The position numbers and the translations under genes were made by a program. This document shows positions 1 through 8,126 of a stretch of DNA of 64,000 bases, in pieces. Under the pieces are notes generated by a model. It saw only the letters and a program-made list of their open reading frames with translations. It ran no database searches and was not told where the DNA came from. This DNA comes from Bacillota bacterium (lineage in GTDB: Bacteria > Bacillota_G > SHA-98 > UBA4971). Location of the stretch: positions 1-64,000 of the forward strand of contig JAAZEW010000257.1 in assembly GCA_012512055.1 (NCBI GenBank). The letters run 5' to 3'. Positions within the stretch are counted from its first letter, which is position 1. Every line of letters begins with the position of its first letter.

Positions 1-84
1 ACCCTCGTCGCTTACCCGGGCTATGACTTGGGATATGCGTGTGGTGCCGATATCCAAACCGGCAATAATACTGTTATGAGACAT
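1..84 (-). CDS. ftsA: FtsA-like cell division ATPase, N-terminal fragment cut by the window edge
   Basis: Only the first 28 codons are present; the rest lies beyond base 1. They begin with ATG at 84, preceded at 91-96 by a perfect AGGAGG ribosome binding site. The residues include GLDIGTTRI, the phosphate-1 loop of the actin/hexokinase fold with which FtsA proteins begin. FtsA anchors FtsZ filaments to the membrane. Position directly after ftsQ-DUF881-sbp, where Bacillota carry ftsA-ftsZ, supports the call. Another actin-fold protein such as PilM cannot be excluded from so short a piece. Confidence 0.72.
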   Translation of the reverse strand, partial: MSHNSIIAGLDIGTTRISQVIARVSDEG

Positions 85-116
85 AGATTACCTCCTGCAT
101 CTACTACACAAAGAAT

Positions 117-494
117 TCAACGTACTTCATATGACTCCTCTTCCCTTTGGGGCCTTCTTTTAAACCACCTGTCAAGGGCATATCTTCGGATAATGCCTAC
201 ATTGTTAAAGATTCTAATGCTAAAAGCCACAGTTGCGCCTAAAACGAGGTCAACTCCGAGTTTATCTCCTACCAGGGTTAGCGCTGCGGCAAGCGCTGTG
301 TTTACCACGAATCCTGATATGAAGACAGTCTTGTCAAATGATCCCTGCAATCCTGCGCGAATTCCGCCGAACACGCAGTCCAGCGCTGCCAGAATACCTA
401 TGGCGATATACTGTGAGTATTCTATTGGAAAGCGCAAAGGTGTGAGTAGGGCAATTATGATACCTATGATGAGTCCGATAGCAGGCAGCATCAT
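117..494 (-). CDS. sbp: Small basic protein Sbp family (DUF1290) membrane protein
   Basis: A 125-residue integral membrane protein with hydrophobic stretches at about 3-18, 28-45 and 55-80 and a basic, charged C-terminal tail containing RRYALDRWFKRRP. Size, hydrophobic pattern and position between a DUF881 gene and ftsA match the small basic protein family of the Bacillota dcw cluster, whose function is not established. The start overlaps the stop of the DUF881 gene by 4 bases (ATGA type), implying translational coupling. It ends 32 bases before ftsA. It probably acts in the cytoplasmic membrane near the division machinery, inferred from context only. Confidence 0.85.
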   Translation of the reverse strand: MMLPAIGLIIGIIIALLTPLRFPIEYSQYIAIGILAALDCVFGGIRAGLQGSFDKTVFISGFVVNTALAAALTLVGDKLGVDLVLGATVAFSIRIFNNVGIIRRYALDRWFKRRPQREEESYEVR

Positions 495-1213
495 TTATGT
501 GCTCCCTCCAATACCGGTTTGGCGTACTGAAAATACAAACCGCCTTTATAACCTGAAACTTGGACGGTAGCTGATTTCTGAACTTTCGCCTCGATGCCCC
601 AAGCTCTGAGAGTATCCAGTATTCCATCTCTCATGTGCAACGCGCTGTCCAGCGCGTCAGAGTCACCGATTGCACGTATCTCATAGGGGGGTCCAATCCG
701 GACGTTGTTGACGGAGATTACAGGGCCGGAACATCTGACTTCAGAAGTGGCGACCATTCTTTGGTTATTTACAGATACCGCTTCAGCCCCTGCAGCAAAC
801 AGCTCATTGACTACTTGTAGGATATCGTTATCATGGACAAGGAAAAGCTCCGGGCTTTCTCCCGGCCCGGCTTGGCGCCTGCTGTCATTCAATATAACGA
901 TTATGCCGGAGCCTTCAACGGATGTAAGTCCCGCAGCCATCCTTGCCTTTGCAAGCTCAGCTCGAATGGTTTCTGCGGTTTTTTCCCCCTCTGCAACCTT
1001 AGACATTTGCTCCCTAAGGACTTCAACTTCCTTTTCCAGGATCATTCTTTCTGCGTCAGCTCTTCGTAGCATATCGCTTAGGTCTTCCAACCGTCTTGAA
1101 GGTATCTGACTTTTCCCTATGTACTCCTGTGTTCTGACCTGTCCCACAAGCAATATGCCCAGGATAACGCATACTCCGGCGACATATAACTCAAACGCCC
1201 GAGCCCTTCTCAC
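491..1213 (-). CDS. DUF881 family membrane-anchored protein (YlxW/YlxX type)
   Basis: 240 residues: one N-terminal membrane segment (about 8-25), a heptad-rich coiled coil (about 40-92), then the globular DUF881 domain with typical stretches such as GSGIIVILNDS, LFLVHDNDILQVVNELFAAGAEAVSVNNQR and a C-terminal GGLYFQYAKPV. The family sits next to sbp and ftsA in many Bacillota, and a division-related envelope role is presumed but unproven. The start is GTG at 1213 behind a purine-rich GGGGGTAAGAG. It is separated from ftsQ by 166 bases that hold a promoter and a dispersed repeat copy, so DUF881-sbp-ftsA may be transcribed independently of the upstream cluster. Confidence 0.85.
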   Translation of the reverse strand: MRRARAFELYVAGVCVILGILLVGQVRTQEYIGKSQIPSRRLEDLSDMLRRADAERMILEKEVEVLREQMSKVAEGEKTAETIRAELAKARMAAGLTSVEGSGIIVILNDSRRQAGPGESPELFLVHDNDILQVVNELFAAGAEAVSVNNQRMVATSEVRCSGPVISVNNVRIGPPYEIRAIGDSDALDSALHMRDGILDTLRAWGIEAKVQKSATVQVSGYKGGLYFQYAKPVLEGAHK

Positions 1214-1237
1214 CTCTTACCCCCCAGCAATAACCTA

Positions 1238-1340
1238 AGTATGAGTCCATTAGTCTTCGCTCGTTTTCTGAGGTCTTGAGTGACCCCGCACGGTACGTAC
1301 ACTTTCTGGAACCGGCGATTACTTATGGTGCTCTACTCAG
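1238..1340 (+). repeat. Dispersed intergenic repeat, short copy R1
   Basis: About 103 bases running from AGTATGAGTCCATTAG to CTCTACTCAG, recognisable as the short form of a family also seen at 16.4, 25.0, 34.5 and 48.3 kb. It keeps the left arm, one copy of the unit around ACCCCGCACGGTACGTAC and the right arm GGAACCGGCGATTACTTATGG, but lacks the internal hairpin module. It lies in the presumed 5' leader of the DUF881-sbp-ftsA genes, 25 bases upstream of the DUF881 start and downstream of a predicted promoter. Confidence 0.85.
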
Positions 1341-1352
1341 TCTCCTCTGTAG

Positions 1353-1380
1353 ATTATACTATAGCCTGGGCATTTGTCAC
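1353..1380 (-). promoter_or_regulatory. Predicted sigma-A promoter for DUF881-sbp-ftsA
   Basis: On the minus strand GTGACA (1380-1375) and TATAAT (1358-1353) are separated by 16 bases. This is a 5/6 match and a perfect match to the housekeeping hexamers. The -35 box overlaps the ftsQ stop codon, and the transcript would carry repeat R1 in its leader. Seen by eye, not tested. Confidence 0.5.
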
Positions 1381-2132
1381 TAGTTGCTGTATTTTATTAC
1401 AGGCCTCGTGGGAAACCGTACGTCAATGTATGAGGCATGCCGGTTCTCTTTATCCAACCTGAGCAACAGGGAGTCCAGGACATCCAGGCGTGCAAGATAC
1501 TCCTTCCCAGTCCCCAATCCCAGGGTCACCCAGGTGCCGGATTGCAGGTAAATCGAGATACCGGTGGTATCTCCGTAGCTCACCTCAGAGACTTCTTTGA
1601 CGAGATGCGGAGGGAGTGTGGTTGCAACGAGAAGCATTGAATCAAGCTCTTGAAGCTCTATTCGTTTTCCGACCAATACTTGTTGCGGCCTGATACCGGT
1701 AATCAGCGGGGGGTCTTTCGCTCCATAAGACTCGGCAATCGCAATGGCAAAGCCGGCCGCGTCCACAAGGACGTAGTATCCGGAATAGGGCATGACCGCA
1801 ACCGGCACCCGCTCTGTCACGTTTAATACCAGCGTAGAAGGAAGCTTGCGTTTTGCAATAACCTTGTCCACTCTTGGGCAGGCCTCAATCCTCTCGGCCA
1901 GCATGATCAAATCCACATCAAAGATGTTTGTGCCCTTGACGTAATCGGCAAGAACAGTGATTTCATTAGATGGGATGGTTGCAAGTCCCGAGATTTCTAT
2001 TTCTTCTACGAGAAAGAATGAGGATCTGAGAAATCCGAAACTTGTACCCGCCAAAAACAATAGAATCAGGGCAACAGGTATCAGTTTCGAAGGCGCTCTT
2101 TTCTCTTCTCCGGAAAGATCAAGTTGGTCCAC
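1380..2132 (-). CDS. ftsQ: Cell division protein FtsQ/DivIB
   Basis: 250 residues: a short cytoplasmic tail, one membrane segment (about 16-36), a POTRA domain (about 40-110, with VEEIEISGLATIPSNEI and the usual RVDKVIAKRKLPSTLVLNVTER strand-turn-strand) and the FtsQ/DivIB beta domain. It works in the divisome with FtsL and the septal transpeptidase. GTG start at 2132 with AGGAG seven bases upstream. It follows murA by 13 bases, within the dcw operon. The C-terminal segment IDVRFPTRPVIK is typical of the family. Length is close to the usual 240-290 residues. Confidence 0.9.
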   Translation of the reverse strand: MDQLDLSGEEKRAPSKLIPVALILLFLAGTSFGFLRSSFFLVEEIEISGLATIPSNEITVLADYVKGTNIFDVDLIMLAERIEACPRVDKVIAKRKLPSTLVLNVTERVPVAVMPYSGYYVLVDAAGFAIAIAESYGAKDPPLITGIRPQQVLVGKRIELQELDSMLLVATTLPPHLVKEVSEVSYGDTTGISIYLQSGTWVTLGLGTGKEYLARLDVLDSLLLRLDKENRHASYIDVRFPTRPVIKYSN

Positions 2133-2145
2133 AGCGCAACTCCTA

Positions 2146-3426
2146 TTATCCTGCCTGGCGCTCTTTCGTCATGCCTATCCTTTCAATTGACGCGCCCAGG
2201 AGGCTCAGTTTCCCCGGGAGATCTTCATATCCCCGATCAATGTGTTCAATTCCACTGAGTTCGGTAACACCTTCAGCGGCAAGAGCTGCGAGGATTAGCG
2301 CAGCGCCCCCTCGAAGATCCGGCGCCTCCAACGTAGTGCCATGCAAAGTGGGCACGCCGGTTATCACAGCCTTCTTCCCATCCACTGTCACTTTGGCGCC
2401 CATTTTTGTCAGTTCTTCAGTATACTTGAATCTCAATGGGAAAACGCCTTCAATGATTTCGGATGTGCCTTCTGCCAAGCTCATTGCAGCGACAAACTGA
2501 GGTTGCACGTCTGTGGGAAACCCCGGGTAGGGCAGGGTTCGAATATTGGCTGCACGCAACCGTTTTTGCCAGGGCTTCCTGGCAATCACATGATTATCCC
2601 CTTCTATGATTTCTACCCCTGTTTCCCGAAGTTTGGCAATGAGAGCTTGCTGGTGTTCAGGAATGGTGTTCTCAATGCGGGCTTCGCCTCCTGCCACCGC
2701 TATTGCAGTCATGAAGGTCGCTGCTTCCACGCGGTCAGGAATCACTGTATAGGTAGTTGCGCGAAGCTCTTTCACGCCTTCAATCTTGATTGTATCAGTC
2801 CCTGCTCCCCTAATATTCGCGCCGAGACGGTTGAGGAAATTCTGTTCATCGATTATTTCAGGCTCGCGCGCTGCGTTCCGAAGGATAGTTGTTCCCTCGG
2901 CAAGACATGCAGCAGTCATTATGTTTTCAGTTGCGCCTACGCTGGGTATGTCCAGGAGAATCTCGGCGCCTCTCAACACAGATGCCTTGGCTGACACGTA
3001 GCCGTATTCTTCCCTGATTTCGGCACCCAGGGCTGAAAATCCCTTTAGATGCAGGTCAATTGGACGAGGCCCGATATTGCATCCCCCGGGCTGCCTTGTC
3101 TTCACATATCCGAACCGCGCCAGAAGGGGTCCCATAACCTGAATTGACGCACGCATTCTTATTACCAGTTCCTCAGAGGGTTCCAACTTGTTTACGCCTG
3201 ACGGATCAATGACAATACTGCCATCCTGGCAAAAATCCACTGTTGCTCCCAGTCCTCTCAAGACACCTGCCATGGTATTCACATCCGCGATCTGCGGAAT
3301 ACCCATGAGTTTGCACGGTCCTCCGGCCAGTAGTGACGCAGCCATTATTTTCAAGGCTGCGTTCTTTGCGCCGCCTACCGTGACCTGTCCGCTGAGAGGG
3401 CTCAGCCCGGTTATCTTCAGTTTCAC
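2146..3426 (-). CDS. murA: UDP-N-acetylglucosamine 1-carboxyvinyltransferase MurA
   Basis: 426 residues, the normal length. MurA transfers enolpyruvate from PEP to UDP-GlcNAc, the first committed step of peptidoglycan synthesis, in the cytoplasm. Visible hallmarks are the N-terminal VGGAKNAALK with the substrate-binding Lys21-Asn22 pair, and the catalytic loop RQPGGCNIGPRPIDLH with Cys116, the residue alkylated by fosfomycin in the family. GTG start at 3426. It lies between murB and ftsQ, a placement common in Bacillota dcw clusters. A second MurA copy elsewhere in the genome, frequent in this phylum, cannot be judged from this window. Confidence 0.97.
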   Translation of the reverse strand: MKLKITGLSPLSGQVTVGGAKNAALKIMAASLLAGGPCKLMGIPQIADVNTMAGVLRGLGATVDFCQDGSIVIDPSGVNKLEPSEELVIRMRASIQVMGPLLARFGYVKTRQPGGCNIGPRPIDLHLKGFSALGAEIREEYGYVSAKASVLRGAEILLDIPSVGATENIMTAACLAEGTTILRNAAREPEIIDEQNFLNRLGANIRGAGTDTIKIEGVKELRATTYTVIPDRVEAATFMTAIAVAGGEARIENTIPEHQQALIAKLRETGVEIIEGDNHVIARKPWQKRLRAANIRTLPYPGFPTDVQPQFVAAMSLAEGTSEIIEGVFPLRFKYTEELTKMGAKVTVDGKKAVITGVPTLHGTTLEAPDLRGGAALILAALAAEGVTELSGIEHIDRGYEDLPGKLSLLGASIERIGMTKERQAG

Positions 3427-3447
3427 AGCGGAGTCACCCCCACATAT

Positions 3448-4359
3448 TTACCCCCCAAGGATTCTTACCTCGGGTTCCAGTATCACTTGGAACTTGGAAT
3501 AGACCACTTCTTGCACGTGTTTCATGAGAGACATTACATCTTCTGCAGTGGCGCCTCCGTTATTCACGATAAAATTCGCATGAAGACGAGACACTTCGGC
3601 GCCTCCTCTACTGACTCCTTTGAGTCCGGCTGCATCTATGAACCTGCCTGCTCCTTCACCTGTGGGGTTCTTAAACGCGCACCCGGCGCTGGGTAGGTTC
3701 AAAGGTTGACGATATGCACGTTCCTGAAGGTATTCCTGCATGCGTTTTTGGACTCGCTCAGGGATATCCGGTTTCAAGGCAAAATCCACCTCAACGAGGA
3801 TTAACGGTTCTTTAAGGACGCGCGTGGTTTTTGTTCCCGGTTCAAGGTCTTCCCGGTCCAGTCTTGTTTGGTGCCCGTCGTACGTAATCACTTCCGCTGT
3901 ATCAACAAGCTTAGCCATGAATCCACCGAAAGCAGCCGCATTCATTGTTACCGCCCCGCCTACCGTCCCCGGTATCCCACTGGCAAATTCCAGGCCGGAG
4001 AGACCTTTGAGTGCAGCGTCTCTACATACCGACGGCAAGAGCGCCCCTGCTCCGCACCGCAATATCCCGTCTCCTAAACGATTGACATGTGAAATAGTGT
4101 TTGCGATTTTTATTACTACTCCTCTTATTCCTTCATCTTTGACCAAGAGATTAGTGCCTGCTCCTATGATATGGAAAGGGACTTGCATGTCAGACAGGAT
4201 CCTGATGAGCGCCAATAGGTCAGGGATATCCTCTGGCACAACCAGAACATCAGCAGGGCCTCCAATGCGAAACGAGGTATGGCGGGACATAGGTTCATCA
4301 GCGTACACCTGCCCGCGCACCTTGTCTTTCAGTTGTACTGCCAGGGTTATTCCTTCCAC
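3448..4359 (-). CDS. murB: UDP-N-acetylenolpyruvoylglucosamine reductase MurB
   Basis: 303 residues, a short (type II) MurB. It reduces enolpyruvyl-UDP-GlcNAc to UDP-MurNAc with NADPH and FAD. FAD-binding motifs are IGAGTNLLVKDEGIRG (65-80) and GIPGTVGGAVTMNAAAFGG (128-146). The active-site segment PSAGCAFKNP has Cys227 where many MurBs carry the proton-donating serine, and the conserved glutamate appears as Glu297 in LEPEVRILGG at the C terminus. GTG start, overlapping the end of murC by 13 bases, so the two genes are translationally coupled. Confidence 0.96.
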   Translation of the reverse strand: MEGITLAVQLKDKVRGQVYADEPMSRHTSFRIGGPADVLVVPEDIPDLLALIRILSDMQVPFHIIGAGTNLLVKDEGIRGVVIKIANTISHVNRLGDGILRCGAGALLPSVCRDAALKGLSGLEFASGIPGTVGGAVTMNAAAFGGFMAKLVDTAEVITYDGHQTRLDREDLEPGTKTTRVLKEPLILVEVDFALKPDIPERVQKRMQEYLQERAYRQPLNLPSAGCAFKNPTGEGAGRFIDAAGLKGVSRGGAEVSRLHANFIVNNGGATAEDVMSLMKHVQEVVYSKFQVILEPEVRILGG

Positions 4360-5747
4360 TCGTCTCTCATCCTTTGCACGAATTCTCTGGCCACGGAGTC
4401 TATGTTGCCTGCACCCATCGTTACGACTACATCATCGGGTTTTACAAGACAGGTCAACGTACGCGCAATTTCATCCAGATTCTTGACGAAGATTGTCCCA
4501 GGGTTGCTATTCTTCTTGATTTCCTCGGCAAGTCCTTCACCGGTCACGCCCGGTAAGGGCTGTTCACCTGTACCCCGGTGATAAATGTCAGTTATTACTA
4601 TAATGTCCGCAGAGGAGAATGCTTTTACGAATCTGTCAAAAAGCAGCTTGGTCCTGGTGAACCTTTGTGGCTGAAACACCACCACAAGCCGTCTCTTATA
4701 AGTCTCCTTCAGAGCTGATATCGTTGCCTCGATCTCCAGCGGGTGGTGAGCATAATCATCCAGCACCAAGATGTTCTGAACTTCACCTATGAACTCCAGG
4801 CGTCGTCTCGCTCCTCGGAATTTGCCCAGGCCGGACTTGATTTTGTGGAATGGAATACCAAGTTCAAGCCCGACCGCAATGGATGCCAAGGCATTGCATA
4901 TATTATGCCTCCCCGGGACCAGAAGTTCCACACTTCCCAGAGGAGTCTCGTTGAGAACCGCCAGAAATTCATAACCTTGGCTTCTTATTACGGGATTACG
5001 GGCTTTTAGGTCTCCATTGTCGAACCCAAACAGAAGTTTTCTGCATCTCCGGCCCTTCGCCACCTGCATGACCCGGCGATCATCAGCAAACAAGACAGCC
5101 AAATCATGGTCGTCAACGCCCTTGAGAAACGTGGCAAATGCCTCATTGATAGAATCTGAATTCTTGTAGTAGTCAAGGTGATCATCGTCAATATTCGTTA
5201 CTACTGCGATTCTGGGCTTGATCTCTAAAAAGGATCCGTACGCTTCATCTGCTTCCACCACTATGAGTTCGCCCTGTCCGTATCTACCGCCCATAGGCAC
5301 GTGCTCGGCTTCTTCGCCCAGGATGATCGTGGGATCCAGGCCTGCCTCGATCGTCATAAGGCCTATCATCGACGACGTAGTGGTTTTGCCGTGAGTGCCT
5401 GTGACTGCAATTCCGAACTTGGATCCTACGAGCTTCCCCAGTGCCTCAGCTCGGGTCACCACCGGTATTCCGCTTTGTTTAGCTGCGGCAATCTCAACGT
5501 TGTCCCGAGGGATGGCTGCGCTGACTACTGCAACACTCGCGCCTGCCACATTTGTCGGGTCATGGCCGACGCAGACGGAAGCTCCGAGGCTGTGGAGGCA
5601 TTGAAGTCGCGAAGAAGGTGAAATATCGCTGCCGCTTACGGAGTAGCCCATCTCGAGGAGGACCTTAGCCATGGAACTCATTCCATGCCCTCCGATGCCT
5701 ATAAAGTGTATCCTACCCTTTGACTTTGTGAAGTTAAGTTCTTCCAA
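4347..5747 (-). CDS. murC: UDP-N-acetylmuramate--L-alanine ligase MurC
   Basis: 466 residues, typical length. Mur ligase with an N-terminal Rossmann domain (IGIGGHGMSSMAKVL), central ATP-binding domain with P-loop GTHGKTT (117-123), and a C-terminal domain with DDYAHHPLEIEATI and FQPQRFTRT. It adds L-alanine to UDP-MurNAc. The likely start is TTG at 5747, which gives the family N terminus just before the first beta strand. A 104-base gap separates it from murG and shows no obvious structure. It overlaps murB downstream. Confidence 0.96.
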   Translation of the reverse strand: MEELNFTKSKGRIHFIGIGGHGMSSMAKVLLEMGYSVSGSDISPSSRLQCLHSLGASVCVGHDPTNVAGASVAVVSAAIPRDNVEIAAAKQSGIPVVTRAEALGKLVGSKFGIAVTGTHGKTTTSSMIGLMTIEAGLDPTIILGEEAEHVPMGGRYGQGELIVVEADEAYGSFLEIKPRIAVVTNIDDDHLDYYKNSDSINEAFATFLKGVDDHDLAVLFADDRRVMQVAKGRRCRKLLFGFDNGDLKARNPVIRSQGYEFLAVLNETPLGSVELLVPGRHNICNALASIAVGLELGIPFHKIKSGLGKFRGARRRLEFIGEVQNILVLDDYAHHPLEIEATISALKETYKRRLVVVFQPQRFTRTKLLFDRFVKAFSSADIIVITDIYHRGTGEQPLPGVTGEGLAEEIKKNSNPGTIFVKNLDEIARTLTCLVKPDDVVVTMGAGNIDSVAREFVQRMRDEWKE

Positions 5748-5851
5748 ACCATACCCTGCTTTCCAAGGATCCGGGCAATACTGTGTAGATCCGTGTATAT
5801 TAATCCTATGCTGTTCCGGGTTCCTGTGCTACTTACACCAAATTTAGGCCC

Positions 5852-6970
5852 CTAGGCCTGTCCCATTGACAAGGAAACAACAACATCCACTAAGTCGTCG
5901 GCAGCCCCGGGCCGGCCCAGTTTCCGGGATTGCCTTGCCATCTCACCTCGTAGTCTCTCATCATCGATGATTAGGTTGATGGCTCGGAGCAGAGATCCCG
6001 GGCTTAGATCTCTTTCGTGAATTACTAAGGCAGCACCGGCAGCTTCAAGCGCCTTTGCGTTCATCTCCTGATGCCCCTCAGCCGAGCTTGGCAACGGAAT
6101 GAGGATCGACGGCAAGCCTCGCCCGGTGATTTCTGCGATAGAAATGGCGCCTGCCCTGCCCACTACAAGGTCAGAACAAGCCATAGCATAATCCATGCGA
6201 TAAATGTAATCCCTTACTGTAAGACGCGGTGTTCTCAAAGCCTGGGCACAACCGGCCTCCAATTCTTTCATGACCCGGCCGTAATCGAGTTTACCGGTTT
6301 GATATATCACCTGAATGTCTTTGGATCTCATAATTTCCGGCAGAATCTTGACCATCACTTTGTTAATGGCCCTTGCCCCTTGGCTTCCGCCGAATATCAA
6401 GACTGTGAGGTGCCGGGGATCAAGTCCGAAAGCGGCCAATCCTTCATTTCTCTCTGTCTCCAGTATTGAACGTCTTATCGGGTTTCCGGTCAGACGCGTT
6501 CTTGCGTTTTTAGGAAAATACCCGGCGGACTCGGGATACGTTACTGCCACGACATTGGCTATGCGCGAAAGAATCCGCGTGGTGTACCCCGGCAAAGCGT
6601 TCTGTTCATGAATCAGGGTAGGTATACCCAGGAGCCATGCAGCCAGCACAACGGGGCCTGACACATAGCCTCCTGTTCCCACCACAACATCAGGGCGGAA
6701 CCTTTTCAGTATTGCCCTGGCCTGAAAGACGCCTTTGAAGGCACGGTAGAAAGTCGCGAGTGTATCCAATGATATCTTGCGCTGAAACCCTGCGACGTCT
6801 ATGAGGAGCAGTTCGAAGCCTTCTTTAGGCACGACATCGACTTCCAGTCCCCTTCTTGTACCGACAAACACAACCTTCGCATCGGGTATCCTCCCGAGAA
6901 GGGTTTTTGCTATCGTTATCCCGGGGTATATGTGTCCTCCGGTACCCCCGCCGGCGATTATGACTTTCAC
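5852..6970 (-). CDS. murG: UDP-GlcNAc:undecaprenyl-pyrophosphoryl-MurNAc-pentapeptide GlcNAc transferase MurG
   Basis: Makes lipid II from lipid I at the inner face of the membrane. From GTG at 6970 the protein is 372 residues and begins with VKVIIAGGGTGGHIYPG, whose GGGTGGH loop (7-13) marks GT-B family MurG. Other motifs are HEQNALPGYTTR and FGGSQGARAIN. The frame stays open far upstream through ftsW, but GTG at 6970 has GAGGTG six bases ahead and starts 5 bases after the ftsW stop. An alternative GTG at 6979 has a weaker ribosome binding site. Confidence 0.95.
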   Translation of the reverse strand: MKVIIAGGGTGGHIYPGITIAKTLLGRIPDAKVVFVGTRRGLEVDVVPKEGFELLLIDVAGFQRKISLDTLATFYRAFKGVFQARAILKRFRPDVVVGTGGYVSGPVVLAAWLLGIPTLIHEQNALPGYTTRILSRIANVVAVTYPESAGYFPKNARTRLTGNPIRRSILETERNEGLAAFGLDPRHLTVLIFGGSQGARAINKVMVKILPEIMRSKDIQVIYQTGKLDYGRVMKELEAGCAQALRTPRLTVRDYIYRMDYAMACSDLVVGRAGAISIAEITGRGLPSILIPLPSSAEGHQEMNAKALEAAGAALVIHERDLSPGSLLRAINLIIDDERLRGEMARQSRKLGRPGAADDLVDVVVSLSMGQA

Positions 6971-6975
6971 TGTTT

Positions 6976-8094
6976 TCACCTCAAGGTTGAGTGCTTCGAA
7001 ATGTTTAGAAGCACTCCTATGGCGGCTAATGTCGTTACCAGGGAAGACCCGCCTGAACTGATGAGGGGCAGCGTTATGCCTGTTATGGGCAGGGCTCCGG
7101 AAACGACTCCTATGTTGACTATTGCCTGGAATACTATCATGCTGGTTATCCCGACTGCAAGCAGCTTCCCAAAGGCGTCTTGCGTAGCAATGGCTATACG
7201 TAGGCCACGCCATGCAAAAAGGAAATACAACACAAGCACTGACGCAGCTCCCACAAAACCAAGTTCCTCTCCGATAATAGCAAAGATAAAGTCTGTGTGC
7301 TGCATGGGTAGATAAAGAAATTTCTGTCTGCTCCTCCCCAGCCCCACACCGAACAGCCCGCCGGAACCCAACGCCAGAAGTGACTGGATAATGTGAAAAC
7401 CCGAGCCTAATGGGTCTTCCCACGGATGAAGAAACGCCAGAAAACGTCTGGCTCGATAAGGGGCTGCAATAGCCATGGCGCCAAGTCCGGGAAGTCCCAA
7501 CGCAGCCAAAGACACAAGGTGAAAGATGTTTGCTCCTGCGGCGAACAGCATAACAAGAGAAACTGCCACAACAGTCCCGGCAGTGCCGAAGTCCGGCTCG
7601 AGCACTATCAGACCGAATACTATCCCTATGAAAATCAAGGGCGCCAGTAACCCCCTGGAGAATTGATGTATTCTCCCGATGCGGTTTGACAGGAGATTCG
7701 CCATGAAGAGAACCATCGCGATTTTTGCGGCCTCTGAAGGCTGGAACGGTATAGGGCCTATGTCAATCCATCTTCTTGAACCTCGAATTGTCATGCCAAG
7801 CCCGGGAAGGAGGACAGCAATGAGCAAGAGAAGGGCTACGATGAAAGCAGGCCAGGCCAGTTTCCTCCAGCCATTATAGTCAATCTGCATTGTAATAACC
7901 ATTGCCAGAATACCCAATCCTGCCCATGCAAGCTGACGCTTGAGGAAGTAGTAGGTGTCGCCATAGGTTGCCCGCGCCGTTACGGAGCTGGCACTGAAGA
8001 CCATGACCACTCCTATGCTCAATAGGGCAAGCGCAAGCAAGAAGATTACTATGTCCGGCGAGTAATTCTCACTGGATTTTCGCTCACGGTTCAT
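6976..8094 (-). CDS. ftsW: Septal peptidoglycan polymerase FtsW (SEDS family)
   Basis: 372 residues with about ten membrane segments, the SEDS-family size and layout. Visible family segments include VFSASSVTA near the N terminus, PFQPSEAAKIAMVLF, ILEPDFGTAGTVV and the C-terminal GITLPLISSGGSSLV. FtsW polymerises glycan strands from lipid II at the septum together with the class B PBP encoded upstream (spoVD/ftsI-like). It sits 32 bases after mraY, where murD would normally intervene, and 5 bases before murG. ATG start at 8094. Confidence 0.94.
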   Translation of the reverse strand: MNRERKSSENYSPDIVIFLLALALLSIGVVMVFSASSVTARATYGDTYYFLKRQLAWAGLGILAMVITMQIDYNGWRKLAWPAFIVALLLLIAVLLPGLGMTIRGSRRWIDIGPIPFQPSEAAKIAMVLFMANLLSNRIGRIHQFSRGLLAPLIFIGIVFGLIVLEPDFGTAGTVVAVSLVMLFAAGANIFHLVSLAALGLPGLGAMAIAAPYRARRFLAFLHPWEDPLGSGFHIIQSLLALGSGGLFGVGLGRSRQKFLYLPMQHTDFIFAIIGEELGFVGAASVLVLYFLFAWRGLRIAIATQDAFGKLLAVGITSMIVFQAIVNIGVVSGALPITGITLPLISSGGSSLVTTLAAIGVLLNISKHSTLR

Positions 8095-8126
8095 GACATC
8101 TACCCTCCCTCGTCGCCCTGTTCCGC

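Noticed and set aside
334..627. 97-codon frame across sbp and DUF881 on the minus strand
   Set aside because: Out-of-frame shadow of two well-supported genes; no family features.
6971..7423. 150-residue N-terminal extension of MurG
   Set aside because: The extra sequence lies antiphase inside ftsW and has no MurG homology; GTG 6970 gives the normal start.
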